Assembly (NCBI RefSeq): GCF_954871325.1
Contig: NC_088775.1
Location: 31,659,561 to 31,723,560 of the forward strand
Origin: Gordionus sp. m RMFG-2023
Lineage: Eukaryota; Nematomorpha; Gordioida; Chordodea; Parachordodidae
Reading direction: 5' to 3'
Length of the DNA stretch: 64,000 nt
The translations under genes were made by a program, and so were the position numbers. Shown one piece after another: positions 1 through 11,209 of this stretch. The number at the start of each line of letters is the position of its first letter. Position 1 is the stretch's first letter. Below the pieces are notes generated by a model, which saw only the letters and a list, made by a program, of their open reading frames with translations, searched no databases and had not been told where the DNA came from.

Positions 1-39
1 CATTCATTATATCATTCCATAAAACATTCTCATAGCTAT

Positions 40-445
40 ATGTCGGCTGATTGTTCAAGCAAGCTATTTTCCACACTTTTTCCTGACTTTAAAATTGCAT
101 CAATATTTTCATGTGGCAGAACAAAAGGCTCGAAAATAATAAAAAATATTTTGCCACCTGAAACAAAGGCAAATATTATAAAAGATCTAAAAAACAATCA
201 TCCATTTTCAATACTAACGGATGCATCGAATAAAGGTAATATAAAAACATTTCCCTTATTACATGTCTGACAGTGAAACCTCTAAAGACATATCTAGATG
301 TTTGCTAGAAAATTTAAAAATCGCTGGACTTGATTTTTCTAATGTAACTGCCTATTGTGCAGATAACGCATCTGTAAACTTTGGGAAAAATCAAAGTATT
401 TGGACAGAATTAAAAAGTCATAATAATAATATTATACCAAAAGGC
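40..445 (+). pseudogene. hAT transposase, N-terminal/catalytic part (outer copy)
   Basis: Remnant of a hAT transposase, the DDE/RNase H-fold enzyme that cuts and pastes the element. Two overlapping frames carry it: 40-270 includes the stretch ILTDASNKGN, where the first catalytic Asp of many hAT enzymes lies, and 263-445 includes SDSETSKDISRCLLENLKIA followed by YCADNASVNFG, matching the second conserved block (often written as a D-N-A/G-S-N motif). The frame changes at about 265, so the gene is broken. The same blocks recur on the minus strand in the inserted sister copy at about 1730-1990, which supports the assignment. The specific hAT clade was not determined. Confidence 0.75.
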
Positions 446-453
446 TGTATATG
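446..453. repeat. 8-bp target-site duplication, left copy
   Basis: TGTATATG, identical to 2357-2364. The pair brackets the inner hAT exactly at its CAGGG...CCCTG termini. Confidence 0.93.
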
Positions 454-2356
454 CAGGGTTGCCAGATATTCTTCACTTGAAAACGTGAGTTTTTCTTTTA
501 TAATAATTAATGGGGGACTTCCCCCCAGGCCGGGGTAATTGATGTAGCATACTCATCAAAGTTAATATGTTATATTTAATATAACAAGTTTTTAATGATA
601 ATAAAAATTCTTTATCGATTTACTAATAAAAATTATGATATTTTATGGATGATTTTAAAAGAGGCAATAAAGATTTCCCATAGGCACTGTGGAGATAGGG
701 TGAAAACTCTTTGCATGAATAGTTATATTTTGTTTAACCATAAGTTCAGCTTCCAATGATGACGTTCTTTTCGCCAAGTAGTAGTCATTAGACTGAATAT
801 TCTCTCTGATGAAGCATTTGAATGCGGATAGAAAATATAAAATTGCATATTTTCTCTATAAATGGTGAGTTTTTATTAAAAAGAAAATCCATCCATTTTT
901 CTTGGGTATACATGTGATAGTTTTTTGATAATTTTTCTTCATAATAGGAATAAAATTGTGAATATTCCTCAAAAAGAATTTCTGTATCTATGTTTGGTAT
1001 TTTATAATTACTAATATGTTTTTGTAATTGTTATAATTCTCATTATTTTAATGTCATAGGGCTAAGATATTTCCATATATTATCTATAATATCATAACGT
1101 TTTTCTACATATTCTACAATATTTTTTATAAATATCTTTGATTCATTTTTGAAATTTATTGCCTTTTCTACATCATTATGTTGTAAAATATTTTTAGAAA
1201 TGCTCCCATAAAAATTTTGTTGAATTTTTAAATTTAATGAATTCTTTAGTTTTAGGATAAGATCATGTATATATATTGCTAATACATCTTCAGATTGCAA
1301 TTGTAAATTAGTGTTATTGACTAAAGTGCCAACGTTAAGGACAACACCTAAATATGCCTCTGCAAAATCATCTCCAAAAATTATTTTCAAAATTGGTAGG
1401 GTTGCTGATAATGATAAAAAATATTCTTTAAGGAGTTGAAAATACTTAAGTATCCGCTTAATCGCTGGGATTAATGTAAGCCAGCGTGTTGGAACATGGC
1501 GAAGTGATTCTGACCATTCTAAATTGCACCATTCTACCAATTCTTTTAAAATTGTAACTTTTTTTGTCGAGTTGCTAAATTCATTATAGCATTTAATTAA
1601 TATACTCTCAATATCATATTTAAGAAAAATTATAGCCTTTTTAAACGAATTGTGAAGAATGTGGCATATACAACCATTGGTATAATATTATTACTATGGC
1701 TTTTCAATTCTGTCCAAATACTTTAATTTTTCCCAATGTTTACAAATGCGTTATCTGCACAATAGGCCGTTACATTAGCAATATCAAGTTCAGCGAATTT
1801 TAAATTTTCTAGCAAGCATCTAGATATGTCTTTAGGGGTTTCACTGTCAGACGAAAAATTTTTAAGTAATTAAACATTTATTCCATTCTTTTTGTTAAAA
1901 TATCTAAGTAATAAGGGAAATGTTTTTATATTACCTTTATTCTATGCATCCGTTAGTATTGAAAATGTATGATTGTTTTTTTAGATCTTTTATAATATTT
2001 GCCCTTAATTTATTTCATTTAAAATTTTACGAGTTTTTAATATAAGATTTATAAAATCCATAAAAGAAACATATTATAATTATACTTGATAAACTTTCTA
2101 AAAATAGAATTTCTGTTGTGGGTAATTGATCAATGAATATGATTGGTTAGTTGGACTATTAACAAATACTACAATTTTTTTTAATATTTTAAAATAAATT
2201 AATATAAAATTTTATATTTGTTTAAAATATATTGAAAAAATTTAAAAATGTGAGAAAAAGTGAGACTAAGTGTGTTATTTTAATTTACTTAAAAAACGTG
2301 AGAAAACGTGGGTAAGTAAAAAATTAGGTATAAAATCGTGACATCTGGCAACCCTG
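454..2356 (-). mobile_element. inner hAT transposon, complete ends, same family, inverted
   Basis: A 1903-bp hAT copy inserted in the transposase gene of a sister element, in opposite orientation. Its ends are CAGGGTTGCCAGAT at 454 and the exact reverse complement ending at 2356. The flanking 8-bp duplication TGTATATG (446-453 and 2357-2364) is perfect, as expected of hAT integration. The interior codes on the minus strand for the same transposase as the outer copy, but is decayed. Confidence 0.93.
700..2040 (-). pseudogene. hAT transposase remnant (inner copy)
   Basis: Decayed hAT transposase reading right to left. The longest open piece is 1540-1043 (165 codons), containing VPTRWLTLIPAIKRILKYF, a helical insertion-domain segment that also occurs at about 2525-2585 in the outer copy. 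Upstream (about 1990-1730) are decayed versions of the catalytic blocks (ITNVTAYCADNA-like); downstream (about 1030-700) is the start of the C-terminal dimerisation segment (YSQFYSYYEEKLSKN-like), with several frame changes. No full-length frame remains, so this copy could not move itself. Confidence 0.8.
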
Positions 2357-2364
2357 TGTATATG
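2357..2364. repeat. 8-bp target-site duplication, right copy
   Basis: TGTATATG, the partner of 446-453; the outer transposase reading resumes immediately after it. Confidence 0.93.
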
Positions 2365-3393
2365 CCATATTCTTCATAATTCGTTCAAAAAGGCCGTAAT
2401 TTTTCTCAAATATGATATTGAGAGTATAGTAATAAAATGCTATAATGAATTTAGCAACTCGACAAAAAGAGTTATTAAAAGAATTGGTAGAGTGGTGCGA
2501 TTTAGAATGGTCAGAATTACTTCGCCATGTTCCAACACGCTGGCTTACATTAATCCCAGCGATTGAGCGGATGCTTAAGTATTTTCAACCCCCTTAAAGA
2601 ATATTTTTTTATCATTATCAGTAACCCCACCAATTTTGAAAATATTTTTTGAAGATGATTTTGCAGAGGCCTATTTAGGTGTTGTCCTTAACGTTGGCAC
2701 TTTAGTTAATAACATAAATTCACAATTGCAATCTGAAGATGTATTAGCAATATATATATACATGATCTTATCCTAAAATTAAAGAATTCATTAAATTTAA
2801 AAATTCAACAAAATTTTTATGGGAGCATTTCTAAAAATATTTTACAACATAATAATGATGTAGAAAAGGAAATAAATTTCAATAATGAATCTAAGATATT
2901 TATAAAAAATATTATAGATTATGTAGAAAAACGTTATAATATAATAGATAATATAGGGAAATATCTTAGCCCTATGACATTGGATAAATGTCCAGCATTT
3001 GAGCAATTACAAAAAATTATTATTAATTATAAAATACCAGATATAGATATAGATAGCCTCTTTGAGGAATATTCGCAATTTTATTCATATTATGAAGAAA
3101 AATTATCCAAAAACAATCATATGAATGCCCAAGAAAAATGGATGGATTTCCTCTCTAATAAAAATTCACCCTTGATAGAGAAAATATGCGATTTTATATT
3201 TTCTATTCCGCATTCAAATGCTTCATCCAAGAGAGTATTCAGTTTAATGAATACTGCTTGGAGAAAAGAACGCAATCGATTACATTTATCAACATTGGAA
3301 GCGGAACTTATGGTGAAACAAAATTTTAATTATTCATGTAAAGAGTTCTCAGCCTATCGAGTGCTGATGGGAAATCTTTATTACCTCTTTTAA
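2365..3393 (+). pseudogene. hAT transposase, C-terminal part with dimerisation domain (outer copy)
   Basis: The last 139 codons (2974-3393) are open and hold a classic hAT C-terminal dimerisation domain: IFSIPHSNASSKRVFSLM followed by NRLHLSTLEAELMVKQNFN, the pattern used by hAT transposases to multimerise. Upstream, 2365-2960 carries the middle of the protein (HVPTRWLTLIPAIERMLKYF, then FAEAYLGVVLNVGTLVNN) in changing frames with stops, so the gene is broken. The protein ends shortly before the terminal GC-rich hairpin of the element. Confidence 0.85.
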
Positions 3394-3662
3394 AATCATC
3401 TATAAAATATAATAATTAATATTATGCGATATTTATAACATGGAAAATTATACATTATAATAAGATTAGTAAATCAATAAAGAATTTGAATTTTCATTGT
3501 CTTAAAATTTTTTTAAATATAACATATTAACATAGATTAGTATGTTAAATCAACATCCCGGGCAAAAGCGGGCCAAAGGCCCGCAAATTGGGGGGTATGG
3601 GGGCGAAGCCCCCATTAAAAGAAAAACTCACGTTTTCAAGTGAATAATATCTGACAACCCTG
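2365..3662 (+). mobile_element. outer hAT transposon, right part with 3' terminus
   Basis: Continuation of the outer copy after the inner insertion. It ends at 3662 with the reverse complement of CAGGGTTGTCAGATATT, matching the inner copy's terminus apart from one base. Just inside the end (about 3555-3615) lies a GC-rich stretch with paired ...GCGGGCC/GGCCCGC... segments that could form a hairpin; the inner copy has a shorter version at about 515-540. Confidence 0.88.
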
Positions 3663-3670
3663 TAATATAC

Positions 3671-3916
3671 TTGCTTATTAAATGATAATACTAGCTGAAA
3701 AATATGAAATAGATGAATTTTTTGTATATACCAGGTAGAATATAATTTTAAAAAATTCCGAGCCGGACCTAAAAAATTTTTTTTAAAAAAAATCCAGGCC
3801 GGGCCGGCCCTAAAATTTTTAAACCCGGGTCGGGCCGTTAAAAAGATTCTGAAAAAAATCCGGGCCGTGCCGAAAATTTTTTAATCCGGGCCGGGCAGAT
3901 GGTACCTCTGCAGGTC
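3671..3916 (-). mobile_element. fragment of the GGCCCGG-rich hAT family
   Basis: Short G+C-rich island of repeated CCGGGCC(GGG) words separated by A/T runs, ending at the right with GGTACCTCTGCAGGTC, the reverse complement of the left end of the larger copy at 17916. Homology continues to the left through a segment matching about 18120-18190, so it is a truncated end, not a random GC island. It abuts the outer hAT terminus at 3662. Confidence 0.7.
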
Positions 3917-4542
3917 ATAAATAAAGTAACTCCACTACAAAGTAGAAATTACTAAATATAAAATATTAAGGGAGATCGGGGACATAATGAACCCGGGGTT
4001 ATTAGCGAAACGCGGCTTTATTTTATAGAGTATTAAACTTTAAGGGATAATTTTTTTACCAAAACTATATAATTTTATAATGCATATACGGCTATAATTT
4101 TTATTTCTATCGGACAGCTTGAAGAATTTTAATAATGCATTATATGATTCGTACATGCAAAAGTAACTCTTTAAATCTTAATTATTTAAAAAAATAAAAA
4201 TACATTTTTACCACCCAGAAATCATCTTATATAAAAGAAAATATATTTTATAAAATATCAATTTACCTGAACAAAATTGATATTCTAAATGCTTCTAAAT
4301 ATGATTTTTACCAAAGTGGTGGCATTGGGGCTATTTTTATGAGATTTAGAATGAGCATTTTTCCCTATTTTTTTTAAATTTTAACATGGAAAAAAAGGTC
4401 GTAGAGAGAGGATAAAAGAAAAAATGTTATTAATAAGAAAAACATTTGTTTAGTGTGCAAAAAAAATTATTACAAGCATCATAACAATCAAGACTGGTTT
4501 CAATGTCGTAAATATAGTTATTTGTCACATAGAAAATGTTGC
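3917..4542. other. A+T-rich spacer
   Basis: No ORF of note, repeat or recognisable element was seen. Confidence 0.5.
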
Positions 4543-4703
4543 AATTTTAACAGGGTTGGCAAGTCGGTCAATTGACCAGTCAAATTCAGTCAATTAACCG
4601 GAGGAGTATTTGACCTGTCAAATACGGTCAAATACTCTAAAAAATTTAAAGGAAAAATAAATTAAAAATATGATTAAAAAAGGAAAAAAAGATGTAAATA
4701 CAT

Positions 4704-4922
4704 GTGATCACAATGTTTGCTTATTTTTTGTGTCCACAATATCAAGAGGAGAACTCACAAGTATGTGATATAATTCAAGAATTAGCTATTTTACAAGGTA
4801 GTGATGACCAAAATATTTTAAGTGATATAATTAATTTCAGAAGCAAAAACAACATGTTTAATATAGCAAATTATGTGGTAAGTAGTAATTTCCAGACACA
4901 ATCGATTCCGACCTCAAGTTAA
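4704..4922 (+). pseudogene. hAT-internal coding remnant
   Basis: A 72-codon open stretch inside the 1-kb hAT, reading CDIIQELAILQGSDDQNILS and ending in FRSKNNMFNIANYVVSSN. It resembles the helical region upstream of the hAT dimerisation domain but shows no diagnostic motif by itself; the assignment rests on its position between hAT ends. It could be the only surviving part of the transposase of a deletion derivative. Confidence 0.4.
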
Positions 4923-5138
4923 TAGATTAAACTTTGTCCACCCTACCCATTAAGAGACTAACAATTCCTAGTTCTCCTTCTTCTTTAGAAAGAAATAGGT
5001 CGATTAGGGTTAATATTCTTATGAAAATAGAAATCGATTGAAGATCTAAGACATCAGGAAAATTGATTAAAAAATATTAAAGAAAATGATAATATTGAAT
5101 ATGAATCACAACAAGACTCTGCTACAGATAGCTACACG

Positions 5139-5365
5139 CAATGTCTACATGAGCGAGGGGGGTAGGAACAGTTTGCATCCTAATATCTATAAAGAGGGGG
5201 TAGGTGGTAGGGGGTAGGAATGTTGGGGGGTAGGCTAAATCTAGAAAATTTTCCATTACATTTTTAAATTTTCTATGGATAACATTTTGGTATTTTTAGG
5301 GGGGTAGATATATATTTTTGAGGGGGGTTTGCATCCAGTGAATATACTGTCTCATGTAGACGCTG
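5139..5365. mobile_element. 227-bp MITE nested in the hAT
   Basis: A small inverted-repeat element flanked by a perfect 8-bp duplication GCTACACG (5131-5138 and 5366-5373). The termini CAATGTCTACATGAG and (reverse complement of the right end) CAGCGTCTACATGAG match at 13 of 15 bases. The interior is G-rich (repeated GGGGGTAGG words). A second, partial copy begins at 63829. The 8-bp duplication and CA(R)...TG ends suggest a non-autonomous hAT. Confidence 0.9.
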
Positions 5366-5559
5366 GCTACACGTTAGTTATTGAATGACAATGAATTTAA
5401 AAAATTAATATTATAGATTTCATTTTACTATTATATTCAAAATAAAGTTAATATTAACTTGAAAAAAAACATATATTTGAATTTGACCACATTTGACCGG
5501 TCAAATATCGGTCAATTGACCGAAACGTATTTGACCGGTCAAATGCACCTGAATTTTAA

Positions 5560-6300
5560 TCCTTTTTATATTTGCAAAGATTGTGAATAATGTTCCCATT
5601 TTTTTGTTTATAAATGATATTGATTTTATAATTACTTTTATGCTTTATATTATTAAATATTTGGAAAATTAAGCAGAGCTTATAATAAATAGCCCCGAGC
5701 AAAGGGGGTTCCTTAATTTCCAAAAAAAAATTCCAGAAAAAATAAGATTCTGATTAAAAATATTAGATATGTATTTTTGAAATTTAAAACTACCATAAAA
5801 CTAATAGATTAACAAAATGAGAGTATTTTTGTTAAAAATGATAAATTACTTTTAATTTTATTAAGGTTTGCCTTTTAGGGTTCGCCATAATCCCTGTTTT
5901 TCCTACCTATTTTGAAAAATATTACCAATTTTAAAATTGAATATATTTTAATTAGGTTTAAAATAGTAAAAATTAAAAAGGGAGTAAATAAGATAATAGG
6001 ATACGCCATAAGAAGTAAAAATAAAATCGTTATATACAAATAGCGCAAAATTGAAAGCTGTACTGTCAGAAAAAATTAATTTTTTTTGATCTATCTAATT
6101 CTAGCTTAAAAAGTTTAAAATGCCGAGTGGAGTAAATATAGACCAACGATAAGGTAATATATTTTTTTTAAAATGGTCAATATGGAAATTAATATTAAAA
6201 CTAAAATCCTAAAAAACCTCGAATATTTAACATATTTCTAAATATTAATAAACAATAATTATTAGTAGCATAATAAATAATTTGTGAAAATTTAGTTTAA
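5560..6300. other. A+T-rich spacer
   Basis: Nothing recognisable; only short frames. Confidence 0.5.
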
Positions 6301-6309
6301 TGTAGAACT

Positions 6310-8410
6310 AGGTCCGTGAAGTTGGCCCCACAATTTTTGATTTTCAATGATTTATCAGTTGGTGTGATTAGTACCCGATTTGTACCGTTTTCAGTTCGAT
6401 TTGTACCATCACCGTTTTTGAGATATTCAAAGAACAAAATGGGGGGCCAACTTCACGACAGCCCCCCAACTTTTGAACTTAAAAATAAAACGTAAATAGG
6501 TCGATAGAGAAAGATTTGTACCGTTTTCAGTTCGATTTGTACCATCACCGTTTTCCAGCTATTGACCGTTGAAAATATGGCGCCAAAAATAAAAAACACT
6601 CAAAATTTATTTGTTTTTTAAATTTTTTAACGTACAACGGTAGAGAATTTTTTTCTCTTCCTAGTGATGCCTCAAATTAAGCTTTATCTTCATTATTTAT
6701 TTCGGAAATCAAATTTTAAACCTTATATTATAGCGTGAATAGCCCCCCCCCCCCAATATTCAAAATTTGAGATTTTTAAAATTTTTAAAACGGGATTGAT
6801 TTGTACCGTTTCAAACTCGATTTGTACTATTACGGTTTTCCAGCTATTGACCGTTAAAGATATGGCGTCAAAAATAAAAAACACTCAACATTTATTTTTT
6901 TTAAAAATTTTTTAACGTACAACGGTAGAGAATTTTTTCTCTTCCTAATGATGCCTCAAATTAAGCTTTTATTATAGCGTGAAGTTAGCCCCCCCCCCCG
7001 ATATTCAAAATTTGAGATTTTTCAAATTTTTAAAACGGGATTGATTTGTACCGTTTCAAACTAGATTTGTACTATTACCGTTTTCCAGCTATTGACCGTT
7101 AAAGATATGGCGCCAAAAATAAAAAATACTCAACATTTATATTTTTTTAAATTTAACGTACAACGGTAGAGAATTTTTTTCTCTTCCTAATGATGCCTTA
7201 AATTAAGCTTTATCTTCATTAATTTTTAATAAAAATAAATTTTGAGTTATTTTTATTTTTGGCGCCATATCTTTAACGGTCAATAGCTGGAAAACGGTAA
7301 TAGTACAAATCGAGTTTGAAACGGTACAAATCGGGTACAAATCAATCCCGTTTTAAAAATTTGAAAAATCTCAAATTTTGAATATCCGGGGGGGGGGGCT
7401 ATCACGCTATAATATAAGATTTAAAATTTGATTTCCGAAATAAATAATGAAGATAAAGCTTAATTTGAGGCATCATTAGGAAGAGAAAAAAATTCTCTAC
7501 CGTTGTACGTTAAAAGATTTTTTTAAAAAATAAATGTTGAGTGTTTTTTATTTTTGGCGCCATATCTTTAACGGTCAATAGCTGGAAAACGGTAATAGAA
7601 TCGAGTTTGAAACGGTACAAATCGGGTAAAAATCAATCCCGTTTTAAAAATTTGAAAAATCTCAAATTTTGAATATCGGAGGAGGGGGGGGGCTAACTTC
7701 ACGTTATAATATAAGGTTTAAAATTTGATTTCCGAAATAAATAATGAAGATAAAGCTTAATTTGAGGCATCATTAGGAAGAGAAAAAAATTCTCTACCGT
7801 TGTACGTTAAAAAATTTTAAAAAAAATAAATGTTAATTGTTTTTTATTTTTGGCGCCATATCTTTAACGGTCAATAGCTGGAAAACGGTAATAGTACAAA
7901 TCGAGTTTGAAACGGTACAAATCAATCATGTTTTAAAAATTTGAAAAATCTCAAATTTTGAATATGGGGGGGGGGGGCTAACTTCACGCTATAATATAAG
8001 GTTTAAAATTAGATTTCCGAAATAAATAATGAAGATAAAGCTTAATTTGAGGCATCATTAGGAAGAGAAAAAAATTCTCTACCGTTGTACGTTAAAAAAT
8101 TTTAAAAAAATAAATTTTGAGTGTTTTTTATTTTTGGCGCCATATTTTCAACGGTCAATATCTGGAAAACGGTGATGGTACAAATCGAACTGAAAACGGT
8201 ACAAATCATTCTCTATCGACCTATTCACTTTTTATTTTTAAGTTCAAAAGTTGGGGGGCTTTCGTGAAGTTGGCCCCCCATTTTGTTCTTTGAATATCTC
8301 AAAAACGGTGATGGTACAAATCGAACTGAAAACGGTACAAATCGGGTACTAATCACACCAACTGATAAACCATTGAAAATCAAAAATTGTGGGGCCAACT
8401 TCACGGACCT
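6310..8410. mobile_element. 2.1-kb foldback element with 9-bp target duplication
   Basis: Almost the whole element is a giant palindrome. It starts AGGTCCGTGAAGTTGGCCC and ends with the reverse complement, and is flanked by a perfect duplication TGTAGAACT (6301-6309 and 8411-8419; the next base also matches, so 9 or 10 bp). Each arm has the terminal block (about 170 bp) and then tandem units of about 250-300 bp containing TTTCCAGCTATTGACCGTT, GGTAGAGAATTTTTT and a poly-C tract; three units run forward (about 6480-7225) and four inverted (about 7230-8220). No coding capacity. A 9-10 bp duplication with long inverted arms is characteristic of Mutator-like elements; that superfamily is an inference. 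Confidence 0.92.
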
Positions 8411-8419
8411 TGTAGAACT

Positions 8420-9789
8420 ATATAAAAACAAAAATTAAAATTCTCAACAAATCTGCCGTCTGGCTGGCACCATGCCAAATAAAATAAAATTTCTTTTCTA
8501 ATTTTAGAACATTAAATATCCATCACTTCCTTAAGGAATTTTAAAACTAATATAACATTATATTTTTTATAAGTATTTGCGGAAGCAATATTTTAATTAT
8601 AAAATATAAATTTTTATTTAAAAGCTAATTAAATATTATAAATATTTTGATACAAGGTAGGGTCAGACCCCAAAATATACTTCTGTCCATCAGGGATTTT
8701 TTCAAAATAATGTCCTTTTATATTATATATTGATATAACGATTTTATTATGAAAATCATTTCCATATTTATATCTTGGATATCATTAAATATAAATACAA
8801 CTTTTTTGATAAAAAAAATATAATTTTGTTTTGTGTACTTTCTAAAAAAATAAAAATCAAGGGAAAGGATTGAGTGGCACTCCATTACTTGGAGAAGGAG
8901 CTAGCTCCTTTTGAGAAGGTAGGAGAGGGAGTTAGCTATTTTTAAAAAGGAGTCTTAACAATTCTGGTAATTATAATTTATTTTTTTTTAAAAATAAAAA
9001 GAAACAAGGTTTGGAAAAAAATAAAATAATATAGCAAATAATTTACAAAAAAATAAATAAATGTACGGTAAAAATTGTTATTATTATACAGTATATAAAA
9101 AAAAAATATATTCTAAAGATAGGAAACGACAACGAGAAAATAATTAAATTTATAGCTGAATTGGCAATTTATTAATTAGGCTGAATCCAAAGCACAACTT
9201 AATATGCTAAAGCTAACGTTAAATAATACTATATTTAATCAGGATACCTTAGCTAGATCTAAAAGACCACTTAGTATAGAAGATTCTTTTAGAAAAAAAT
9301 ATACTACTGAAAATACTCTAGCCGCTATATTATAAATCTAAAAAAAAATTTAAATTAATATTTTTAATGATTTTTCTATAAAAATTTTATTATATTAAAT
9401 TAAATAAGAAAGTTTATTTATTCGGTTTATACTTTCTGATCGACGCTCTAAAGTTGGGGATAACACTATATATATTAAGATACAATAAAAAAATATATAT
9501 ATTTAAAATTTTTAATCAAATTTATTTTATTTGTGAAAATATAGATATTTTAAAAAAAATTTCAAGTATTGTAAAAAGTGGTTAATAGGACGCTACTTTA
9601 TTGAAAAAATAGCGGAAACCCTTATAAAAACACGCTTTGAAATACTAATTTTAAATAAAATCAGTTTTCCAAAAATAAATAAGTATTTATATCAGATAGT
9701 TTGCCACCATAAATCTTTTTATAGGATTCTTCTACACTAAAATATTAATATAACATGTTTTATAAATAATATTTTTACTATTTTGATTT
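8420..9789. other. A+T-rich spacer
   Basis: No gene or repeat identified. A short open patch near 9190-9330 has no similarity I can recognise. Confidence 0.45.
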
Positions 9790-10840
9790 AGACTTTAAAA
9801 ATAATTATGACTTTTGTCACTTTTCTATGGTACATTTTTATTGAAAATTTAATAAACTATAATTAATATTTTAACCATTTTCTTCAAAATATTCCAAAAA
9901 AAATACCAACATGGCTATTATAATTTTTTCATGGTATTTCATCACTGAAATATTGATTTAACATGTTTACAGTATATATTTTTATCTATTTGCTTCAATT
10001 AAATTTAAAAAAGTATAATTATAATGATTATGACAATTTGTCACTTTCCTATGATACATCTTCACTGAAATTATAATTTAACATGTTTACATAATATATT
10101 TTTCCCCATTTGCCTTAAAAAAATTCAAAAAAGTTCAAAAATTACGATTATGACAATTGTCACTTTCTTATAGTATATCTTCACTGAAATTTTAATTTAA
10201 CAAGTTACAATATTTATTTTGACCCATTTGCCTTAAAAGAATTCAAAAAAGTTCAAAAATGACGATTATGACAATTGTCACTTTCCTATGGTACATCTTC
10301 ATTGAAATTTTAATTTAACATGTTTACAATAACTATTTTGACCCATTTGCCTTAAAAAAATTCAAAAATGTTCAAAAATAACGATTATGATAATTGTCAC
10401 TTTCCTATGGTACATCTTCACTGAAATTATAATTTAACATGTTTACATAATATATTTTTCTCCATTTGCCTTAAAAAAATTCAAAAAAGTTGAAAAATTA
10501 CGATTATGACAATTGTCACTTTCCTATGGTATATCCACTGAAATTTTAATTTAACAAGTTTACATAATATATTTTTACCCATTTGCCTTAAAAAAACTCA
10601 AAAAAGTTTAAAAATTACGATTATGACAATTGTCACTTTCCTATGGTGCATCTTCATTGAAATTTTAATTTAACATGTTTACAATATCTATTTTTATTTT
10701 TACCCATTTGCCTTATAAAAACTCAAAAAAGTTAAAAAATTACGATTATGACAATTGTCACTTTCCTATGGTACATCTTCTCTGAAATTTTAATTTAACA
10801 TTTTACAACATCAAGTTTAAACCATTTGCTATAAAAAAAT
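9790..10840 (+). repeat. palindromic satellite array, about nine units
   Basis: Tandem units of roughly 116-122 bp, each with ATTATGACAATTGTCACTTT (core palindrome TGACAATTGTCA), then TATGGTACATCTTCACTGAA, TTTAACATGTTTACA and CCCATTTGCCTT. The first two units are degenerate and the later ones very alike. The same family makes up the inside of the 17500-24093 foldback element, but this array is of one unit type, not alternating. Confidence 0.9.
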
Positions 10841-10854
10841 TCAAATAAGTTGAA

Positions 10855-11080
10855 GTCGTAAAAAACGACCTAAACTTTGAGTCGGAGTCGAAAAACGACC
10901 CATATTTTGGGTCAAAGTCGTTTTTTCGGCTTGGATTCGGGTCGGAGTAGAAAAAAACGACCCATATTTTGGGTCGAGGTCGTTTTTTCAGCTTGAACTC
11001 GAGTGGAGGTCGAAAAAACGACCCAAACTTTGAGTCGGAGTCGGAAAAACGATCCAAAATTTGGGTCAACTCTGTTCGAG
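10855..11080. repeat. degenerate short-period repeat with GTCG/CGAC inverted words
   Basis: Four to five degenerate units of about 50-60 bp built around AAAACGACCC...TTTGGGTCG, so each unit is partly self-complementary. Long frames on both strands here (for example 11195-10803 on the minus strand) are by-products of this periodicity. It resembles the subterminal repeats of the GGCCCGG hAT family in style only. Confidence 0.65.
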
Positions 11081-11209
11081 CCGACTCGGCTAGGCCGATT
11101 AACAACACTACTGCTAAGCGAAGTTTCTCGGCACTTAGATGGAACCCCAAATTCGAACTAGGGATTGCTTCAAGCAACTCATAGCCATTATCCAAGCTGG
11201 CAAATTAAA

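Larger units (their letters stand above)
1..453 (+). mobile_element. outer hAT transposon, left part
   Basis: This is the 5' portion of a hAT-superfamily DNA transposon that begins before the window. It is interrupted at 453 by a second copy of the same family and resumes at 2365. The join is shown by the 8-bp duplication TGTATATG at 446-453 and 2357-2364: the reading sense on both sides (…KGCIC, then HILHNSFKKA) becomes continuous once the insert and one duplication are removed. The left terminus lies outside the window. Confidence 0.85.
4551..5551 (+). mobile_element. 1-kb hAT element with GGTCAATTGACC subterminal motifs
   Basis: A 1001-bp element flanked by a perfect 8-bp duplication AATTTTAA (4543-4550 and 5552-5559). 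The termini are CAGGGTTGG at the left and CACCTG at the right, weakly inverted in hAT style. Both ends carry palindromic motifs, GGTCAATTGACC (about 4574 and 5512) and TTTGACCGGTCAAA (about 5490 and 5530), typical of subterminal transposase-binding repeats. The inside holds a decayed coding remnant (4704-4922) and a nested MITE (5139-5365). Confidence 0.88.

Noticed and set aside
8225-8431. 68-codon frame on the minus strand
   Set aside because: It lies fully within the inverted arm of the 6310-8410 foldback element; the mirrored arm carries the same sequence, so the frame is a by-product of the repeat.
10803-11195. 130-codon frame on the minus strand rich in Asp/Ser/Phe
   Set aside because: Its repeated DSDSKF..FF pattern comes from the GTCG/CGAC short-period repeat. 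The plus-strand reading KRSFSALRW here resembles a hAT ending but is too short to support.
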